From Fodinibius salipaludis (lineage in GTDB: Bacteria > Bacteroidota > Rhodothermia > Balneolales > Balneolaceae), in NCBI RefSeq assembly GCF_002287075.1, contig NZ_NSKE01000008.1:62001-126000 (forward strand): DNA of 64,000 bases. The letters run 5' to 3'. The position numbers and the translations under genes were made by a program. Of the stretch, positions 1 to 9,410 are shown piece after piece. The notes beneath the pieces were generated by a model. It did not search any database. It was not told the origin of the DNA and saw only the letters and a list, made by a program, of their open reading frames with translations. How positions within the stretch are numbered: position 1 is the stretch's first letter; every line of letters starts with the position of its first letter.

Positions 1-379
1 CGGTAAAAATACGGGATGAACGATAATAAGAGTAGTCACGGGCCTCCTGTACTCTTTTTTTGACCTCTTCTACTGGCACATCCATAAGTTCAGCCAAGAT
101 AGGAGTGTTCTTGGGATCGTAACTGGCCGGTGTTACAGTTATGGTGTAAATTGGTTGGTTATCTACAATCAGGTTACCATTACGATCATAGATTAACCCC
201 CGGGCAGGGTTGACAACTTCTTGGCGAAGCGAGTTTTCACGACTCAGAGGATTATAGGTATCATAGTTAAGTATCTGTAACTGGAATAATCTTCCCAAAA
301 TGATAAGTCCCAAAACAATAATACATACTTGTATTACCCGGAGGGAGGTTTGGGTACGTATTTTATTTCGGGAGTGCAT
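1..379 (-). CDS. mrdA: Penicillin-binding protein 2 (peptidoglycan transpeptidase), N-terminal part, cut by window edge
   Basis: The reading frame starts with ATG at 379 and stays open to the left edge, giving about 126 residues. The product begins with a short basic cytoplasmic stretch and one membrane anchor (about residues 13-33, VCIIVLGLIILGRLF), followed by the PBP2-type dimerisation start with 'NPARGLIYDRNGNLIVDN'. This is the usual N-terminus of the elongation-specific D,D-transpeptidase that works with RodA and MreBCD in side-wall synthesis. It follows mreD by 4 bp in the same direction, the classic mreBCD-mrdA order. The catalytic domain lies outside the window. Identification rests on motif and context. 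Confidence 0.9.
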   Translation of the reverse strand, partial: MHSRNKIRTQTSLRVIQVCIIVLGLIILGRLFQLQILNYDTYNPLSRENSLRQEVVNPARGLIYDRNGNLIVDNQPIYTITVTPASYDPKNTPILAELMDVPVEEVKKRVQEARDYSYYRSSRIFT

Positions 380-383
380 TGGA

Positions 384-854
384 TTAATTTGTTCTAAATA
401 ATTGAATAAAACTTGCTAAAAAAGCAGTATACAGGCTACTGCCGATAAGGTGTCGCCAGAAATACTGTTCTCCGGTATAGCTTTCAATAGCGAAATTGAG
501 ACCAAGGAATATGAGATTATGAATTACTGCTGCAATGGCAATAGTCAAAAACACCTGTCCAATGAGCAATTGTTTTTTTGAGCCTCTTGGGATAAAGTTG
601 TAGGTCATGAATACTAATAACGTTTTTGAGAACATATTTAGTCCCCATAAATCGAGCATAGCATCTTGTAAAAAACCCAATCCTGCAGCCATAAGTAAAG
701 CGGCCGTCCGGTCTTTTCGAGCCATATACCATACCAAAAAAATAAGTAACAGATCGGGCTGGATTTGCATGATTTTAAGATGCCGGAAAAGCATGAATTG
801 AATCAAAAGAAAGCCAAACCCGATGCCAAAATTTTTAAAACGTTCAGGATTCAT
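384..854 (-). CDS. mreD: Rod shape-determining protein MreD
   Basis: A 156-residue, very hydrophobic protein with about five membrane segments, the usual size and profile of MreD, the inner-membrane component of the MreBCD elongasome. Sequence conservation in MreD is low, so the call leans on its position. The ATG at 854 overlaps the mreC stop codon by four bases (ATGA), and mrdA starts 4 bp after its stop, so the genes are probably translationally coupled. The C-terminus keeps a typical charged tail after the last helix. Confidence 0.9.
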   Translation of the reverse strand: MNPERFKNFGIGFGFLLIQFMLFRHLKIMQIQPDLLLIFLVWYMARKDRTAALLMAAGLGFLQDAMLDLWGLNMFSKTLLVFMTYNFIPRGSKKQLLIGQVFLTIAIAAVIHNLIFLGLNFAIESYTGEQYFWRHLIGSSLYTAFLASFIQLFRTN

Positions 855-1693
855 TGTAAAAGATTTTCATAATCTTCATTCAGTTTTTGAAAGGTAGTAT
901 CTGGCTTAAATTTTACAATAAAGCCTTCGGCTATCTCAAACAGGTTCACAAAGGGTTCAATATATACGCGTTGGGTTTCTTTCCCCGCCTGTGGTTCGGT
1001 TCTTAATACTTTTCCGATGGGAATATCAGGCGGAAACTGGTTGCTGTATCCCGAGGTGACCACAACTTCCCCGGTATCAACCTCGGTAGTTTGAGGAACA
1101 TAATTGAGTTGTAGTTCATTGATGTTTTCCCCATCCCAAGAAACTATGCCGTAGGCGTTGGATTGCTGAAGTTTTGCACTTACTCGAAATAGGGTGTTGA
1201 AATAGGGCATAATCTGAGAATATCCGTTTGCTGTTAAGATCACTTTACCCACGAGCCCTTCAGATGAAACCATAGGCATACCATTGGTAATCCCTTCTTC
1301 CTGTCCGGCATCTACAGTAAGAGAATTGGTAATTTGGTTAAGCTCTTTGCCCACTATCTGAACCGGATATAAGCTTAAATTGCTCTCACTACTGAATTGT
1401 AGCAGTTCTCGAAGCTTTTCATTGCGTTTTTCGGCTGCTCTGAGACGGCTTAGCTCATCTAAAAGCAAAACATTTTGTTTCCTCAGATAGGTATTCGTAT
1501 TTATGGCTTGTCGGTATACCCGAACATTTGAGAGCGGCTCTTCGAGATAGCTGAATACTGTAATCGATGCTTTGCGAAGATTATTGAGTCCACCCTGATA
1601 TCGTCCAATCATCAGCGCTACCGCAATAATCAGAATAAGCGCTGTTATTATATGATCTTTCGCATCAGCTATGCTGGGAAGTTTGAATCGCAT
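851..1693 (-). CDS. mreC: Rod shape-determining protein MreC
   Basis: A 280-residue bitopic protein: one membrane helix at about residues 14-27 (IITALILIIAVALMIG), a coiled-coil at about 60-100, then the beta-rich periplasmic MreC domain (motifs 'GLVGKVI', 'RVSAKLQQSNAYGIVSW', 'VVTSGYSNQFPPDIPIG'). MreC links cytoplasmic MreB to periplasmic murein synthases such as PBP2. It lies 15 bp downstream of mreB and overlaps mreD by four bases, consistent with a single mreBCD-mrdA transcript. Length and domain order are normal for the family. Confidence 0.95.
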   Translation of the reverse strand: MRFKLPSIADAKDHIITALILIIAVALMIGRYQGGLNNLRKASITVFSYLEEPLSNVRVYRQAINTNTYLRKQNVLLLDELSRLRAAEKRNEKLRELLQFSSESNLSLYPVQIVGKELNQITNSLTVDAGQEEGITNGMPMVSSEGLVGKVILTANGYSQIMPYFNTLFRVSAKLQQSNAYGIVSWDGENINELQLNYVPQTTEVDTGEVVVTSGYSNQFPPDIPIGKVLRTEPQAGKETQRVYIEPFVNLFEIAEGFIVKFKPDTTFQKLNEDYENLLQ

Positions 1694-1708
1694 TCACCTT
1701 CTCTGGGT

Positions 1709-2761
1709 TTAGGAAATAACCGTTCTATAATATTCAATGTCTTCAAGAATTGCTCCCGTTCCGCGTACCACAGCCGTCAGTGGATCTTCGGCAATATGAA
1801 CAGGAAGATCCGTTGTTTCAATAATCAACCTATCAAGATTCTTGAGCTTTGCACCGCCACCGGTTAGCATGATACCGCGATCAAGGATATCAGCCGAAAG
1901 CTCGGGAGGCGTTTGCTCAAGTGATTTCGTTATAGATTCTACAATAGTGTTAACGGATTCGGAGATTGCTTCTCGAACGTCTTTCGATGAAACGTGACGA
2001 ATTCGGGGGACACCGTTGACTAAATCACGACCTTTGGTTTCCATATCCAGCTCTTCATCCAGTGGAGCTGCAGAACCTATTTCACACTTTATTTTTTCAG
2101 CGGTACGCTCACCAATTAACAGGTTGTGATTGCGCCGAAAATAATTGATGATATCATCATTAAGTTCATCACCGCCCAAGCGTACTGACTGTGCATAAAC
2201 GATACCCGAAAGTGCAATAACAGCAATTTCGGTGGTGCCACCGCCGATGTCCACAATCATATTTCCGATAGGTTCATGAACATTCAGCCCAATGCCGATA
2301 GCAGCTGCCATCGGTTCGTCTACCAAATGTACTTCTTTAGCTCCGGCATGTTCGGCACTGTCACGAACGGCACGACGCTCTACTTCGGTAATGCCGCTGG
2401 GTACACATACCACCATCTGACGAGTGCTTGAGTACCATTTCATTTTAACTTTATCAATCATGCCGCGAATCATCTGCTCAGCTACTTCAAAATCAGCAAT
2501 GACGCCATCACGGAGCGGGCGCACGGTACGAATGTTCTTGTGTGTTTTTTCGTGCATCAGTCGGGCTTCGTGACCCGTTGCTACCGGCTCATTTTGAGAG
2601 TTCAGCGCTACGATAGAAGGTTCATTAAGTACGATGCCTTCGCCACGCGAGTAGATGAGCGTATTAGCGGTTCCGAGGTCAATAGCTATGTCGGTATATA
2701 ACCAATCAAACCAGCCAGCATTTTGCTGGTCTTTCTTCTTTTTAGATGCGTGTTTATTCAT
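1709..2761 (-). CDS. mreB: Rod shape-determining protein MreB (bacterial actin)
   Basis: A 350-residue actin-like ATPase that forms membrane-associated filaments guiding lateral wall synthesis. The phosphate-1 motif 'DIAIDLGTANTLIYSRGEG' is at about residues 25-43, phosphate-2 'NMIVDIGGGTTEIAVI' at about 168-183, and the adenosine motif 'GIMLTGGGAKLKNLD' near 305. A lysine-rich N-terminal extension of about 20 residues precedes the core. First gene of the mreBCD-mrdA operon; the 134-bp gap to purH upstream must hold its promoter, but I see no clear consensus elements there. Confidence 0.97.
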   Translation of the reverse strand: MNKHASKKKKDQQNAGWFDWLYTDIAIDLGTANTLIYSRGEGIVLNEPSIVALNSQNEPVATGHEARLMHEKTHKNIRTVRPLRDGVIADFEVAEQMIRGMIDKVKMKWYSSTRQMVVCVPSGITEVERRAVRDSAEHAGAKEVHLVDEPMAAAIGIGLNVHEPIGNMIVDIGGGTTEIAVIALSGIVYAQSVRLGGDELNDDIINYFRRNHNLLIGERTAEKIKCEIGSAAPLDEELDMETKGRDLVNGVPRIRHVSSKDVREAISESVNTIVESITKSLEQTPPELSADILDRGIMLTGGGAKLKNLDRLIIETTDLPVHIAEDPLTAVVRGTGAILEDIEYYRTVIS

Positions 2762-2895
2762 GATTATGTTATGTAGATGAGCTAATTGTAATCAAGTTGA
2801 TCGCCTGAATAAATTTCAGAGAAAGAAAATACAATTTTGTACGTCTATTTGCGAATTAATCAGGATTAAAAGTAAAAACCAAATTGTTGATTATT

Positions 2896-4476
2896 TTAGT
2901 GCCTAAAATGTCTGTTGCCGGTAAAGACCATAGCCAACCCCAATTTGTCAGCAGCTTCAATAACTTCTTCATCACGAATACTGCCACCGGGCTGGATTAC
3001 ACAGGCTGCTCCTGCTTGGGCTGCGGCTTCTACTCCATCGGCAAAGGGGAAAAAGGCATCTGAGGCGATAACAGTGTCCTCCAGTGAGAGTCCTTCTTGT
3101 TTTGCTTTGGCAATGGCAATTTCTGATGCTTCAACTCGACTCGTCTGCCCCGTACCGATGCCAATTGTCTGCCCATCCCTTGCATATACAATCGCATTTG
3201 ACTTAACATGTTTCACAACTTTCCAGGAAAACAGCAGATCTTCGATCTCCTGTTCTGTAGGTTCTCTTTCGGTTACTGTTTTCAACTCTTCGCTACTGAT
3301 GGTTTTACCATCTGCTTCCTGACTTAAAGCCCCTCCGAAAATTGATCTGAATTGAAGGTCTTGTACAGTATTTGGAAGCTTTTTGATGCGGATAAGTCTC
3401 CTGTTTTTCTTCTGCTGAAGAAGTTCTAACGCCTCTTTGCTGTAAGATGGAGCAATGATAATTTCCGTAAATATTTCATCAATCTTTTGGGCGGTATCAA
3501 TATCCAGTTCTTTATTGACCACCACGATACCTCCAAAAGGGGACATGGTATCAGTGGCAAAAGCTTTGTCCCAAGCTTTATCCAGCTTGTCAGAAAATGC
3601 TACGCCACACGGAACGGTGTGTTTAAAGATAGCACATGTAGGTTTATCATTTTGAAAATCAGCAATGAGATTCAGGGCTGCATCTACATCAGTGAAGTTG
3701 TTATAGCTAAGTTGCTTGCCGTGGAAACAGTCAATAAACTCTTTTTGATTGCCGTATACTGCGGCTTTTTGATGAGGATTTTCGCCGTATCGAAGCGGTT
3801 GTGATTTTGGCAGTGAAATATTCAGCTGTTGTGGTAATTCTTCGTCACTTTTATGCAGATCATTAAAATAGTTGGCAATGGCAGCATCATAATGAGCGGT
3901 ATGGTTAAAAGCTGTTTTGGCCCACTTTTGACGATTTTTAAATGAAATTTCGTTCTTTTCTTCGAGTTGCTGAGTAAATGCCTGGTATTGATTTGGGGAT
4001 GTCAGTACACAAACATGAGCAAAATTTTTCGCTGCGGCACGAATCATTGTTGGACCGCCAATATCAATATTCTCGGTCGCAAGGGCAGGAGTGCAATCGG
4101 GGTCTGCTATTGTTTCTTCAAAAGGATATAAGTTGACGACCACGAGCTCAATGGGTTTGATATCAAGTTTATCCATCTCATCTACATCGGGTTGATGGCT
4201 GGTACGCCCGAGTATGCCGCCGTGGATAATGGGATGAAGCGTCTTTACGCGCCCGTCGAGGCACTCTTTAAATCCGGTAACGTCGCTGACATCGGTCGCG
4301 GGAATACCGGCTTCACGTATTTTCTGAGCTGTTCCACCGGTGGAGATAATTTCTACATCTGATTGATGCAGCTGCTGTGCAAGCTCTACAATGCCTGTTT
4401 TGTCCGAGACGGAGAGAAGTGCTCTTTTAATCTTTAACGGGTTCTTGGGGAGAGAGTCGAGTGGTTGTAATGACAC
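2896..4476 (-). CDS. purH: Bifunctional AICAR formyltransferase / IMP cyclohydrolase
   Basis: A 526-residue enzyme for the last two steps of de novo IMP synthesis. The N-terminal MGS-like cyclohydrolase domain ('RALLSVSDKTGI', 'STGGTAQKIREAGI', 'GRVKTLHPIIHGGIL') occupies about residues 17-150. The C-terminal AICAR transformylase domain contains 'LRYGENPHQKAAVYG', 'NFTDVDAALNLI', 'FKHTVPCGVA' and 'SDAFFPFADGVEAAAQAG'. The KH pair of 'IFKHTVPCG' is part of the formyltransferase site. The frame starts at a GTG (4476), which gives the expected length. purN lies 14 bp upstream in the same direction, so the two purine genes probably form one unit, purN-purH. Confidence 0.96.
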   Translation of the reverse strand: MSLQPLDSLPKNPLKIKRALLSVSDKTGIVELAQQLHQSDVEIISTGGTAQKIREAGIPATDVSDVTGFKECLDGRVKTLHPIIHGGILGRTSHQPDVDEMDKLDIKPIELVVVNLYPFEETIADPDCTPALATENIDIGGPTMIRAAAKNFAHVCVLTSPNQYQAFTQQLEEKNEISFKNRQKWAKTAFNHTAHYDAAIANYFNDLHKSDEELPQQLNISLPKSQPLRYGENPHQKAAVYGNQKEFIDCFHGKQLSYNNFTDVDAALNLIADFQNDKPTCAIFKHTVPCGVAFSDKLDKAWDKAFATDTMSPFGGIVVVNKELDIDTAQKIDEIFTEIIIAPSYSKEALELLQQKKNRRLIRIKKLPNTVQDLQFRSIFGGALSQEADGKTISSEELKTVTEREPTEQEIEDLLFSWKVVKHVKSNAIVYARDGQTIGIGTGQTSRVEASEIAIAKAKQEGLSLEDTVIASDAFFPFADGVEAAAQAGAACVIQPGGSIRDEEVIEAADKLGLAMVFTGNRHFRH

Positions 4477-4490
4477 GATGGAAAATGTAA

Positions 4491-5093
4491 TTAAGTATTA
4501 GATTTCTCGTTAAGTTGATCAGCTAATTTCGCTATGACTTCGGGAAAAAGTTTATGCTCCTCTTTTAAAATTCGTTGTGCCAGCGATTCGGGATCGTCTG
4601 ATTTTCTAACCGGCACTTTTCGCTGTCCCAATATGGGTCCCTGATCGTATTCTTCAGTCACTAAATGAACTGTACAACCCGATTCCGGCTCGTCATTGCT
4701 GATGACGGCCTGATGCACATTCATCCCATAAAATCCTTTTCCTCCATATTTAGGCAACAGGGAAGGATGGATGTTCACAATACGATTCTCATACTTGTCA
4801 ATTATTTCTGATGGAACCTTGATCATGTAGCCTGCCAGGGCAATAAGCTGTGTATCCCATTCTTCAAGTTGCCTGAGCAAGGCTTTAACATAATCGGGAT
4901 AAGAAGAAAAATCGGAGGGAGTTAAATACTTGTGATTAATATTGTGTTTTTGAGCGCGATCAATGGCTTGGATGTCTTTTTTATTGGTGACAAGACCAAC
5001 AATACGTCCATTGATCTGGCCGCTTTCGATTGCATCAATAATGGCTTGAAAATTCGTACCCGATCCCGAGGCAAATACTACAATATTAATCAA
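4491..5093 (-). CDS. purN: Phosphoribosylglycinamide formyltransferase
   Basis: A 200-residue GART that transfers a formyl group from 10-formyl-THF to GAR in purine synthesis. It begins 'INIVVFASGSGTNFQAI' (phosphate-binding loop). The catalytic Asn-His-Asp set is visible in 'RIVNIHPSLLPKYGG' and 'VHLVTEEYDQGPIL'. Length is normal. The adjacent purH completes the pathway. The gap to the next upstream gene (AI-2E family permease, ending at 5175) is about 80 bp, so a purN promoter is plausible there. Confidence 0.95.
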   Translation of the reverse strand: MINIVVFASGSGTNFQAIIDAIESGQINGRIVGLVTNKKDIQAIDRAQKHNINHKYLTPSDFSSYPDYVKALLRQLEEWDTQLIALAGYMIKVPSEIIDKYENRIVNIHPSLLPKYGGKGFYGMNVHQAVISNDEPESGCTVHLVTEEYDQGPILGQRKVPVRKSDDPESLAQRILKEEHKLFPEVIAKLADQLNEKSNT

Positions 5094-5174
5094 GATAATG
5101 GAGCGAAATAGTTATCGTTTTGCTCGCAAAGATAAATAAAAAAGCAGACAGATTAAGTGTCAATTTGTGATGAG

Positions 5175-6254
5175 TTATTCTGCTTCGGGAGAATTGCCCG
5201 CTCGAAAAACGTAGTAATTATTAAAGCTCCAGCTAATCTGGTTAAATGTAATTTTAATGATTGTTGCTATGGGTACTGCGACTAACATTCCAAGAATACC
5301 GGCAGTTTCGGCACCAATCATAATAATAAACAGGATGGCTACCGGATGAATATCTGCAGAACGAGAGAAGATAAGTGGTTGTAGAATAACGTTATCAAGA
5401 ATTTGAACGGCAAGTATGGCAAGAATACAAGGCAGAACAAGAGAAAAATCCCCAATTTCAATAATGGAAACGATAATTGATAAAATATATCCGATGATAG
5501 GTCCGAAGTAGGGAATGGTATTGGCAATTCCCACCACAATACCAACCGATAAAGAGTTATTAAGGCCAACGATAGAGAGACCTACCCAAGATGTAAAAGC
5601 AATGATCAGACTTTGCAACATCACCCCTCGAAAATAGAGTCCCAGCCGGCTTTCAATTTTGTCAATTAAACTGAGGGTCGTCTCAAAATATTTGTTGGGA
5701 ACAACCTTGAGGAGATCGCGCCGAATTTTTGTACCATCCTTCAGAAAGAAAAAGGTGGCCAGTGGGATTATTAAAGTGGCATAAAAAATGTTGGTAAAAA
5801 TACCAATGATATTACTCAGTGCCGAAGGAATTTCTCCAACATCAAATAGCTCTTGCAATACTGAAGCTATATTCGAGCTCAAAAATTCTTCGGGGATGAA
5901 GGTAAACTTTTGACTAAGCTGATGGTCAATTTTTTGTGTGATGCTTTGAATATTCTCCATATTTAGCTGGCTGGCCAGTTCTACCATTTGGTTTGCCACA
6001 ATGGGAATAACATTGGTTGAAATCCAAACGAGAATAAGGGCCAGTGAGCTTAAGGTTAGCGTAATAGAAAAGGTTCGATTCATGCCGGCCGATTGCATCC
6101 GATTTACCAGCGGATCAAGAATATAACTAAATATCATGGCAACAATTGCATAACCCACCAAGGTACCATATCTAAATAGCAGGTAGCTAATAACAGCAAT
6201 ACCTGCAAGACCCAGCATCGATTTTATGACACGTTCAAGAGTAATGTTTTTCAT
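5175..6254 (-). CDS. AI-2E family (UPF0118/PerM-like) membrane transporter
   Basis: A 359-residue polytopic membrane protein with paired N-terminal helices, a soluble amphipathic loop (about residues 85-145) and a cluster of C-terminal helices including 'GIANTIPYFGPIIGYILS', the family signature. Members include TqsA (autoinducer-2 export), PerM and sodium/proton antiporters; substrate cannot be told from sequence. ATG at 6254 overlaps the recX stop by four bases, so it is co-translated with recA-recX. That operon position is not an obvious functional link. Confidence 0.88.
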   Translation of the reverse strand: MKNITLERVIKSMLGLAGIAVISYLLFRYGTLVGYAIVAMIFSYILDPLVNRMQSAGMNRTFSITLTLSSLALILVWISTNVIPIVANQMVELASQLNMENIQSITQKIDHQLSQKFTFIPEEFLSSNIASVLQELFDVGEIPSALSNIIGIFTNIFYATLIIPLATFFFLKDGTKIRRDLLKVVPNKYFETTLSLIDKIESRLGLYFRGVMLQSLIIAFTSWVGLSIVGLNNSLSVGIVVGIANTIPYFGPIIGYILSIIVSIIEIGDFSLVLPCILAILAVQILDNVILQPLIFSRSADIHPVAILFIIMIGAETAGILGMLVAVPIATIIKITFNQISWSFNNYYVFRAGNSPEAE

Positions 6255-6919
6255 TGCTCAATGGCTTTCATTAACTCATCGATGTGTTTATAGATACTTG
6301 AAGATCGATATCCTTTTCGGGCCAGATGATCAACGACCTTTTTCTTTCTTTTATAGAGGTCTTCTTCTCTCAAAAAGCGTCTTTTTCCCTTTAAAACCAA
6401 ATGTAACAAAACCTCTTTGATATTTTTATTCTCAAATACTTTTTGGATACTCCGCTCGGCTACAGTGCCCGATATTCCCTTTTTATAGAGGTGTGCCTTT
6501 ATTTTATTAGGTCCCCATTTGTTCAGATGACTTTTATCTTGAGCAAACTTTACAGCAAAGCTTTCATCATTTAGGTAGCCCTTTTCTTCTAATTCATCGA
6601 GTACCTTCTCAATAATATTTTTGGGATACTCCTTGCGAATAGCTTTTGTAAACAGCTCTTTCCGGGAATGGTCGCGACTGCCCAACCGCTTCATCATGTA
6701 AGATTTTACTGCAAATCGTCCCTCTTCGCGCTCAATTTTTCTGAGTATTGCATGCGTGATGGTATCGCCATTGGCTAAGTTGAATTTGAGGAGCGTCTGC
6801 TCGGAAACACCGATCAGAAACTCCTCGTCAACAAAGATAGAGTAGCGTTCCTTGTTCTTTTTTTGAACACTGATGGAGCTTATTACGCCGGGTAATTGTT
6901 GGTCTGATTCATCTCCCAT
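6251..6919 (-). CDS. recX: Regulatory protein RecX (RecA modulator)
   Basis: A 222-residue helical protein of three-helix repeats ('RDHSRKELFTKAIRK', 'YLNDESFAVKFAQDK', 'WGPNKIKAHLYKKGI'), the RecX pattern. It includes an N-terminal extension of about 60 residues seen in many Gram-positive and Bacteroidota-like RecX proteins. RecX binds RecA filaments and curbs strand exchange. I place the start at ATG 6919; a GTG at 6922 overlapping the recA TAG is an alternative. Direct adjacency to recA supports co-expression, with coupled translation from the recA stop. Confidence 0.92.
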   Translation of the reverse strand: MGDESDQQLPGVISSISVQKKNKERYSIFVDEEFLIGVSEQTLLKFNLANGDTITHAILRKIEREEGRFAVKSYMMKRLGSRDHSRKELFTKAIRKEYPKNIIEKVLDELEEKGYLNDESFAVKFAQDKSHLNKWGPNKIKAHLYKKGISGTVAERSIQKVFENKNIKEVLLHLVLKGKRRFLREEDLYKRKKKVVDHLARKGYRSSSIYKHIDELMKAIEQ

Positions 6920-6921
6920 CA

Positions 6922-7986
6922 CTAATCGTCGCTGTCAGAATTTTCTTCCTCATTTTTTTTCTGGCCGTTTTCTTCTGCTTTTTCACTCTCCTCAGAAGGA
7001 TTCATTTGTTCTCGAACCTGCTTTTCAATTTTTTCAGCAAGCTCTGGATCAGACTCGAGGAATTCGATGGCGTTATCGGTGCCCTGACCAATAGGTTCTC
7101 CATCATAGCGATACCAGCTGCCGCGTTTTTCGATGATGTCAAATTCTACCGCCATATCGAGAACTTCGGCCAGGCGCGAAATTCCCTTGCCATAAATAAT
7201 ATTGAACTCAACTTCTTTAAAAGGAGGAGCCACCTTGTTTTTGACCACTTTCACTTTGGTACGGTTCCCAACCATATCGTCGCCTTTTTTGAGCGAGCCG
7301 ATACGTCGTATATCCAGTCGGACGGAGGAATAGAATTTAAGCGCACGACCGCCGGAAGTTGTTTCAGGGTTGCCGAACATAACCCCAATCTTCTCACGAA
7401 TTTGGTTAATAAAAATCACCGATGTTCGTGTTTTATTGATAATACCGGTAATTTTACGCATCGCCTGAGACATCAACCGCGCTTGCAGACCCATGTGAGA
7501 ATCTCCCATCTCTCCTTCGAGCTCAGCCCGTGGAACAAGTGCAGCTACAGAGTCAATTACGATTACATCCAAGGCAGCGGAACGGATGAGAGTTTCGGTA
7601 ATTTCAAGCGCCTGTTCACCGCTGTCGGGTTGTGAGACGAGCAGTTCGTCGGTATTAATCCCCAGATTTTTAGCATACCGAGGATCAAAAGCATGTTCGG
7701 CATCGACGAAAGCGGCATAACCGCCAGCTTTTTGTGCTTCAGCAATAACATGAAGTGCAAGTGTTGTTTTACCACTGGCTTCAGGACCGTAGATCTCGGT
7801 AACACGTCCGCGGGGAACGCCGCCCACACCCAGTGCATAATCTACCATAATTGATCCGGTAGAAATACTGGGAACATCCTGGGTGGCTTCATCCCCAAGT
7901 CGCATGATGGTGCCTTTGCCGTGCTGTTTTTCGATTTGGCCGATGGCCATTTCCAGTGCCTTTTCGCGATCTTTATTGTCAGACAT
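6922..7986 (-). CDS. recA: Recombinase RecA
   Basis: A 354-residue RecA. The Walker A motif 'GPEASGKTT' is at about residue 66, the catalytic-region motif 'VDAEHAFDP' near 93, Walker B '[12 protein letters not shown]' near 138, the L2 region '[20 protein letters not shown]' near 195, and 'GGRALKFY' follows. The C-terminal tail is strongly acidic, ending in a run of E/N/S/D residues, as is common. It functions in homologous recombination and, where LexA is present, SOS induction; I did not find a convincing LexA box in the 208 bp upstream. It heads a recA-recX-permease operon. Confidence 0.98.
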   Translation of the reverse strand: MSDNKDREKALEMAIGQIEKQHGKGTIMRLGDEATQDVPSISTGSIMVDYALGVGGVPRGRVTEIYGPEASGKTTLALHVIAEAQKAGGYAAFVDAEHAFDPRYAKNLGINTDELLVSQPDSGEQALEITETLIRSAALDVIVIDSVAALVPRAELEGEMGDSHMGLQARLMSQAMRKITGIINKTRTSVIFINQIREKIGVMFGNPETTSGGRALKFYSSVRLDIRRIGSLKKGDDMVGNRTKVKVVKNKVAPPFKEVEFNIIYGKGISRLAEVLDMAVEFDIIEKRGSWYRYDGEPIGQGTDNAIEFLESDPELAEKIEKQVREQMNPSEESEKAEENGQKKNEEENSDSDD

Positions 7987-8085
7987 AAATGAAAGAGTAA
8001 TTAGATTTTTGTGTTTTCACCGGTCAATATATTAAATAATAATGACAACGTATTGTCAGTCTATGTTCATAAAATATTTCAGAAA

Positions 8086-8154
8086 ACCATTAAGTCACTA
8101 AGTCCGTTAAGATATGGATACAAAACACTCCTGTGTTCTTAGTGTCTTTATGGT
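8086..8154. repeat. Imperfect inverted repeat with nested hairpin in the kynU-recA gap
   Basis: Two 17-bp arms (8086-8102, beginning ACCATTAAG, and 8138-8154, ending TTTATGGT) pair at 15 of 17 positions. Inside them lies a second small hairpin, AACAC-TCCT-GTGTT, at 8124-8137. The CTAAG/CTTAG-rich arms resemble degenerate intergenic 'CTTAGTGTCTTAGTGG' repeats seen in many bacterial genomes. There is no T-run, so this is not a convincing intrinsic terminator. Only one copy was noticed in the window. Confidence 0.5.
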
Positions 8155-8194
8155 AGCCTATTTAGTAAGATCGCTGAGATCGGGAATCCTTACA

Positions 8195-9385
8195 TTAAGG
8201 ATTTATTTTGGATACTACATTTTCCAGCTCATCCATTGCTTTACTTATCTGTTGAGCCGTAATATAAGGCGCTACGCCAAAGCGAAGAATGTCGCCGCGA
8301 GCATCGGTAAACACTCCCTGTTCCATTAGCTTTGCTCTGATTGTTCGTGCAAAGGGAGATTGTAAAGCTAAGAATCCGCCAATATTTTCTACAGGCTGTT
8401 GGTGGGCAAGTTGAATAACTTCAGTATCAAAGTTACGATCTAAAAAAGTATCTCGCAGCAACTTTATTTGTGCTTGGTATTGCTTATAGAGCACCTGCGG
8501 TGTCAATCCCATATTCTCAAAAAACTGAACGACTTTAGCCGCTCTGAATTGTGAGGTAGAATCGAATGTACCGCTGGCAAAACGTTGGTTAGGATCGGCG
8601 TAGGATACTTTTTCTTTCTCTTTTGATTCGTCAAGTTTGCTGAATGAGGCAAACCAGCCTGTAATAGCTGGACGCAAATCACAATTTTCGGGATAACGCA
8701 AAAAGCAGTTTCCTTCGCCCCACTGGAGATACTTATAACCACCGATTAGAACGAAACAATCCTCGAGGTTTTCATCAGAAATAGAAAGTGGTACAACGTT
8801 GGTTCCGTGATAGTCATCAATCATCAGTGGGATGTCATTAGAACGACTAAGTTGAGCAATTTCCGAGATATGCTGATTTATAATCCCACTGTTAAAATAA
8901 ACGCGCGACAGCATTACGGCTGATACCCGATCATCAATTTGGTTCTCAATTTGTTTAACGATATCATCGGCATGACCATCAACAGTAACGATTTCAAGTC
9001 CTTCCTCTTTCAGTCGTTTTAACTGGCGGGACATCGAGTGGAATTCGCTGTCGGTAGTAATGATTTTAGGCTTATTTTGTAGATCAAAACTTGAAAGCCA
9101 AGACACTAACAGCTGATGTGTATTTTGTCCCAGGCAATACATCCCATCCGGATCATCGTAAAAGTTGCGCAGATAATTGCGAAGCATTTCAACTTCTTCA
9201 AACGCTGTTTCCCATTTGTTGTCCACATCCGAAGCAGCAACATCGAAGGACTCCTGCAGACCTTCTTTGGCAACATCGGGCCACGCTTGATGGGAGTGAC
9301 CTGTAAAAAGCAGTCGGTTGCTTACATCAAAATGGGAATAATGCGGGGCCAGTTTATTAGCAAGTTGATCTATATCGTGTGACAT
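8195..9385 (-). CDS. kynU: Kynureninase or kynureninase-like PLP enzyme
   Basis: A 396-residue class V aminotransferase-fold enzyme. The PLP lysine is most likely in 'GGYKYLQWGEG' (about residue 230), the PLP-phosphate/ring contacts in 'LMIDDYHGT', and the C-terminus 'GDILRFGVAPYITAQQI' matches kynureninase. The usual N-terminal 'LGNSLG' stretch reads 'LFTGHSHQAWP' instead. Kynureninase cleaves kynurenine to anthranilate and alanine. It follows kynA by 25 bp on the same strand. I chose ATG 9385 (MSHDIDQL) over upstream in-frame starts that would overlap kynA. Confidence 0.8.
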   Translation of the reverse strand: MSHDIDQLANKLAPHYSHFDVSNRLLFTGHSHQAWPDVAKEGLQESFDVAASDVDNKWETAFEEVEMLRNYLRNFYDDPDGMYCLGQNTHQLLVSWLSSFDLQNKPKIITTDSEFHSMSRQLKRLKEEGLEIVTVDGHADDIVKQIENQIDDRVSAVMLSRVYFNSGIINQHISEIAQLSRSNDIPLMIDDYHGTNVVPLSISDENLEDCFVLIGGYKYLQWGEGNCFLRYPENCDLRPAITGWFASFSKLDESKEKEKVSYADPNQRFASGTFDSTSQFRAAKVVQFFENMGLTPQVLYKQYQAQIKLLRDTFLDRNFDTEVIQLAHQQPVENIGGFLALQSPFARTIRAKLMEQGVFTDARGDILRFGVAPYITAQQISKAMDELENVVSKINP

Positions 9386-9410
9386 TGATGTAAATTTTTG
9401 TGCTGTGATT

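Noticed and set aside
7006-7635. 209-codon open frame antisense to recA
   Set aside because: It is a shadow of the recA reading frame with no recognisable domain; recA is beyond doubt.
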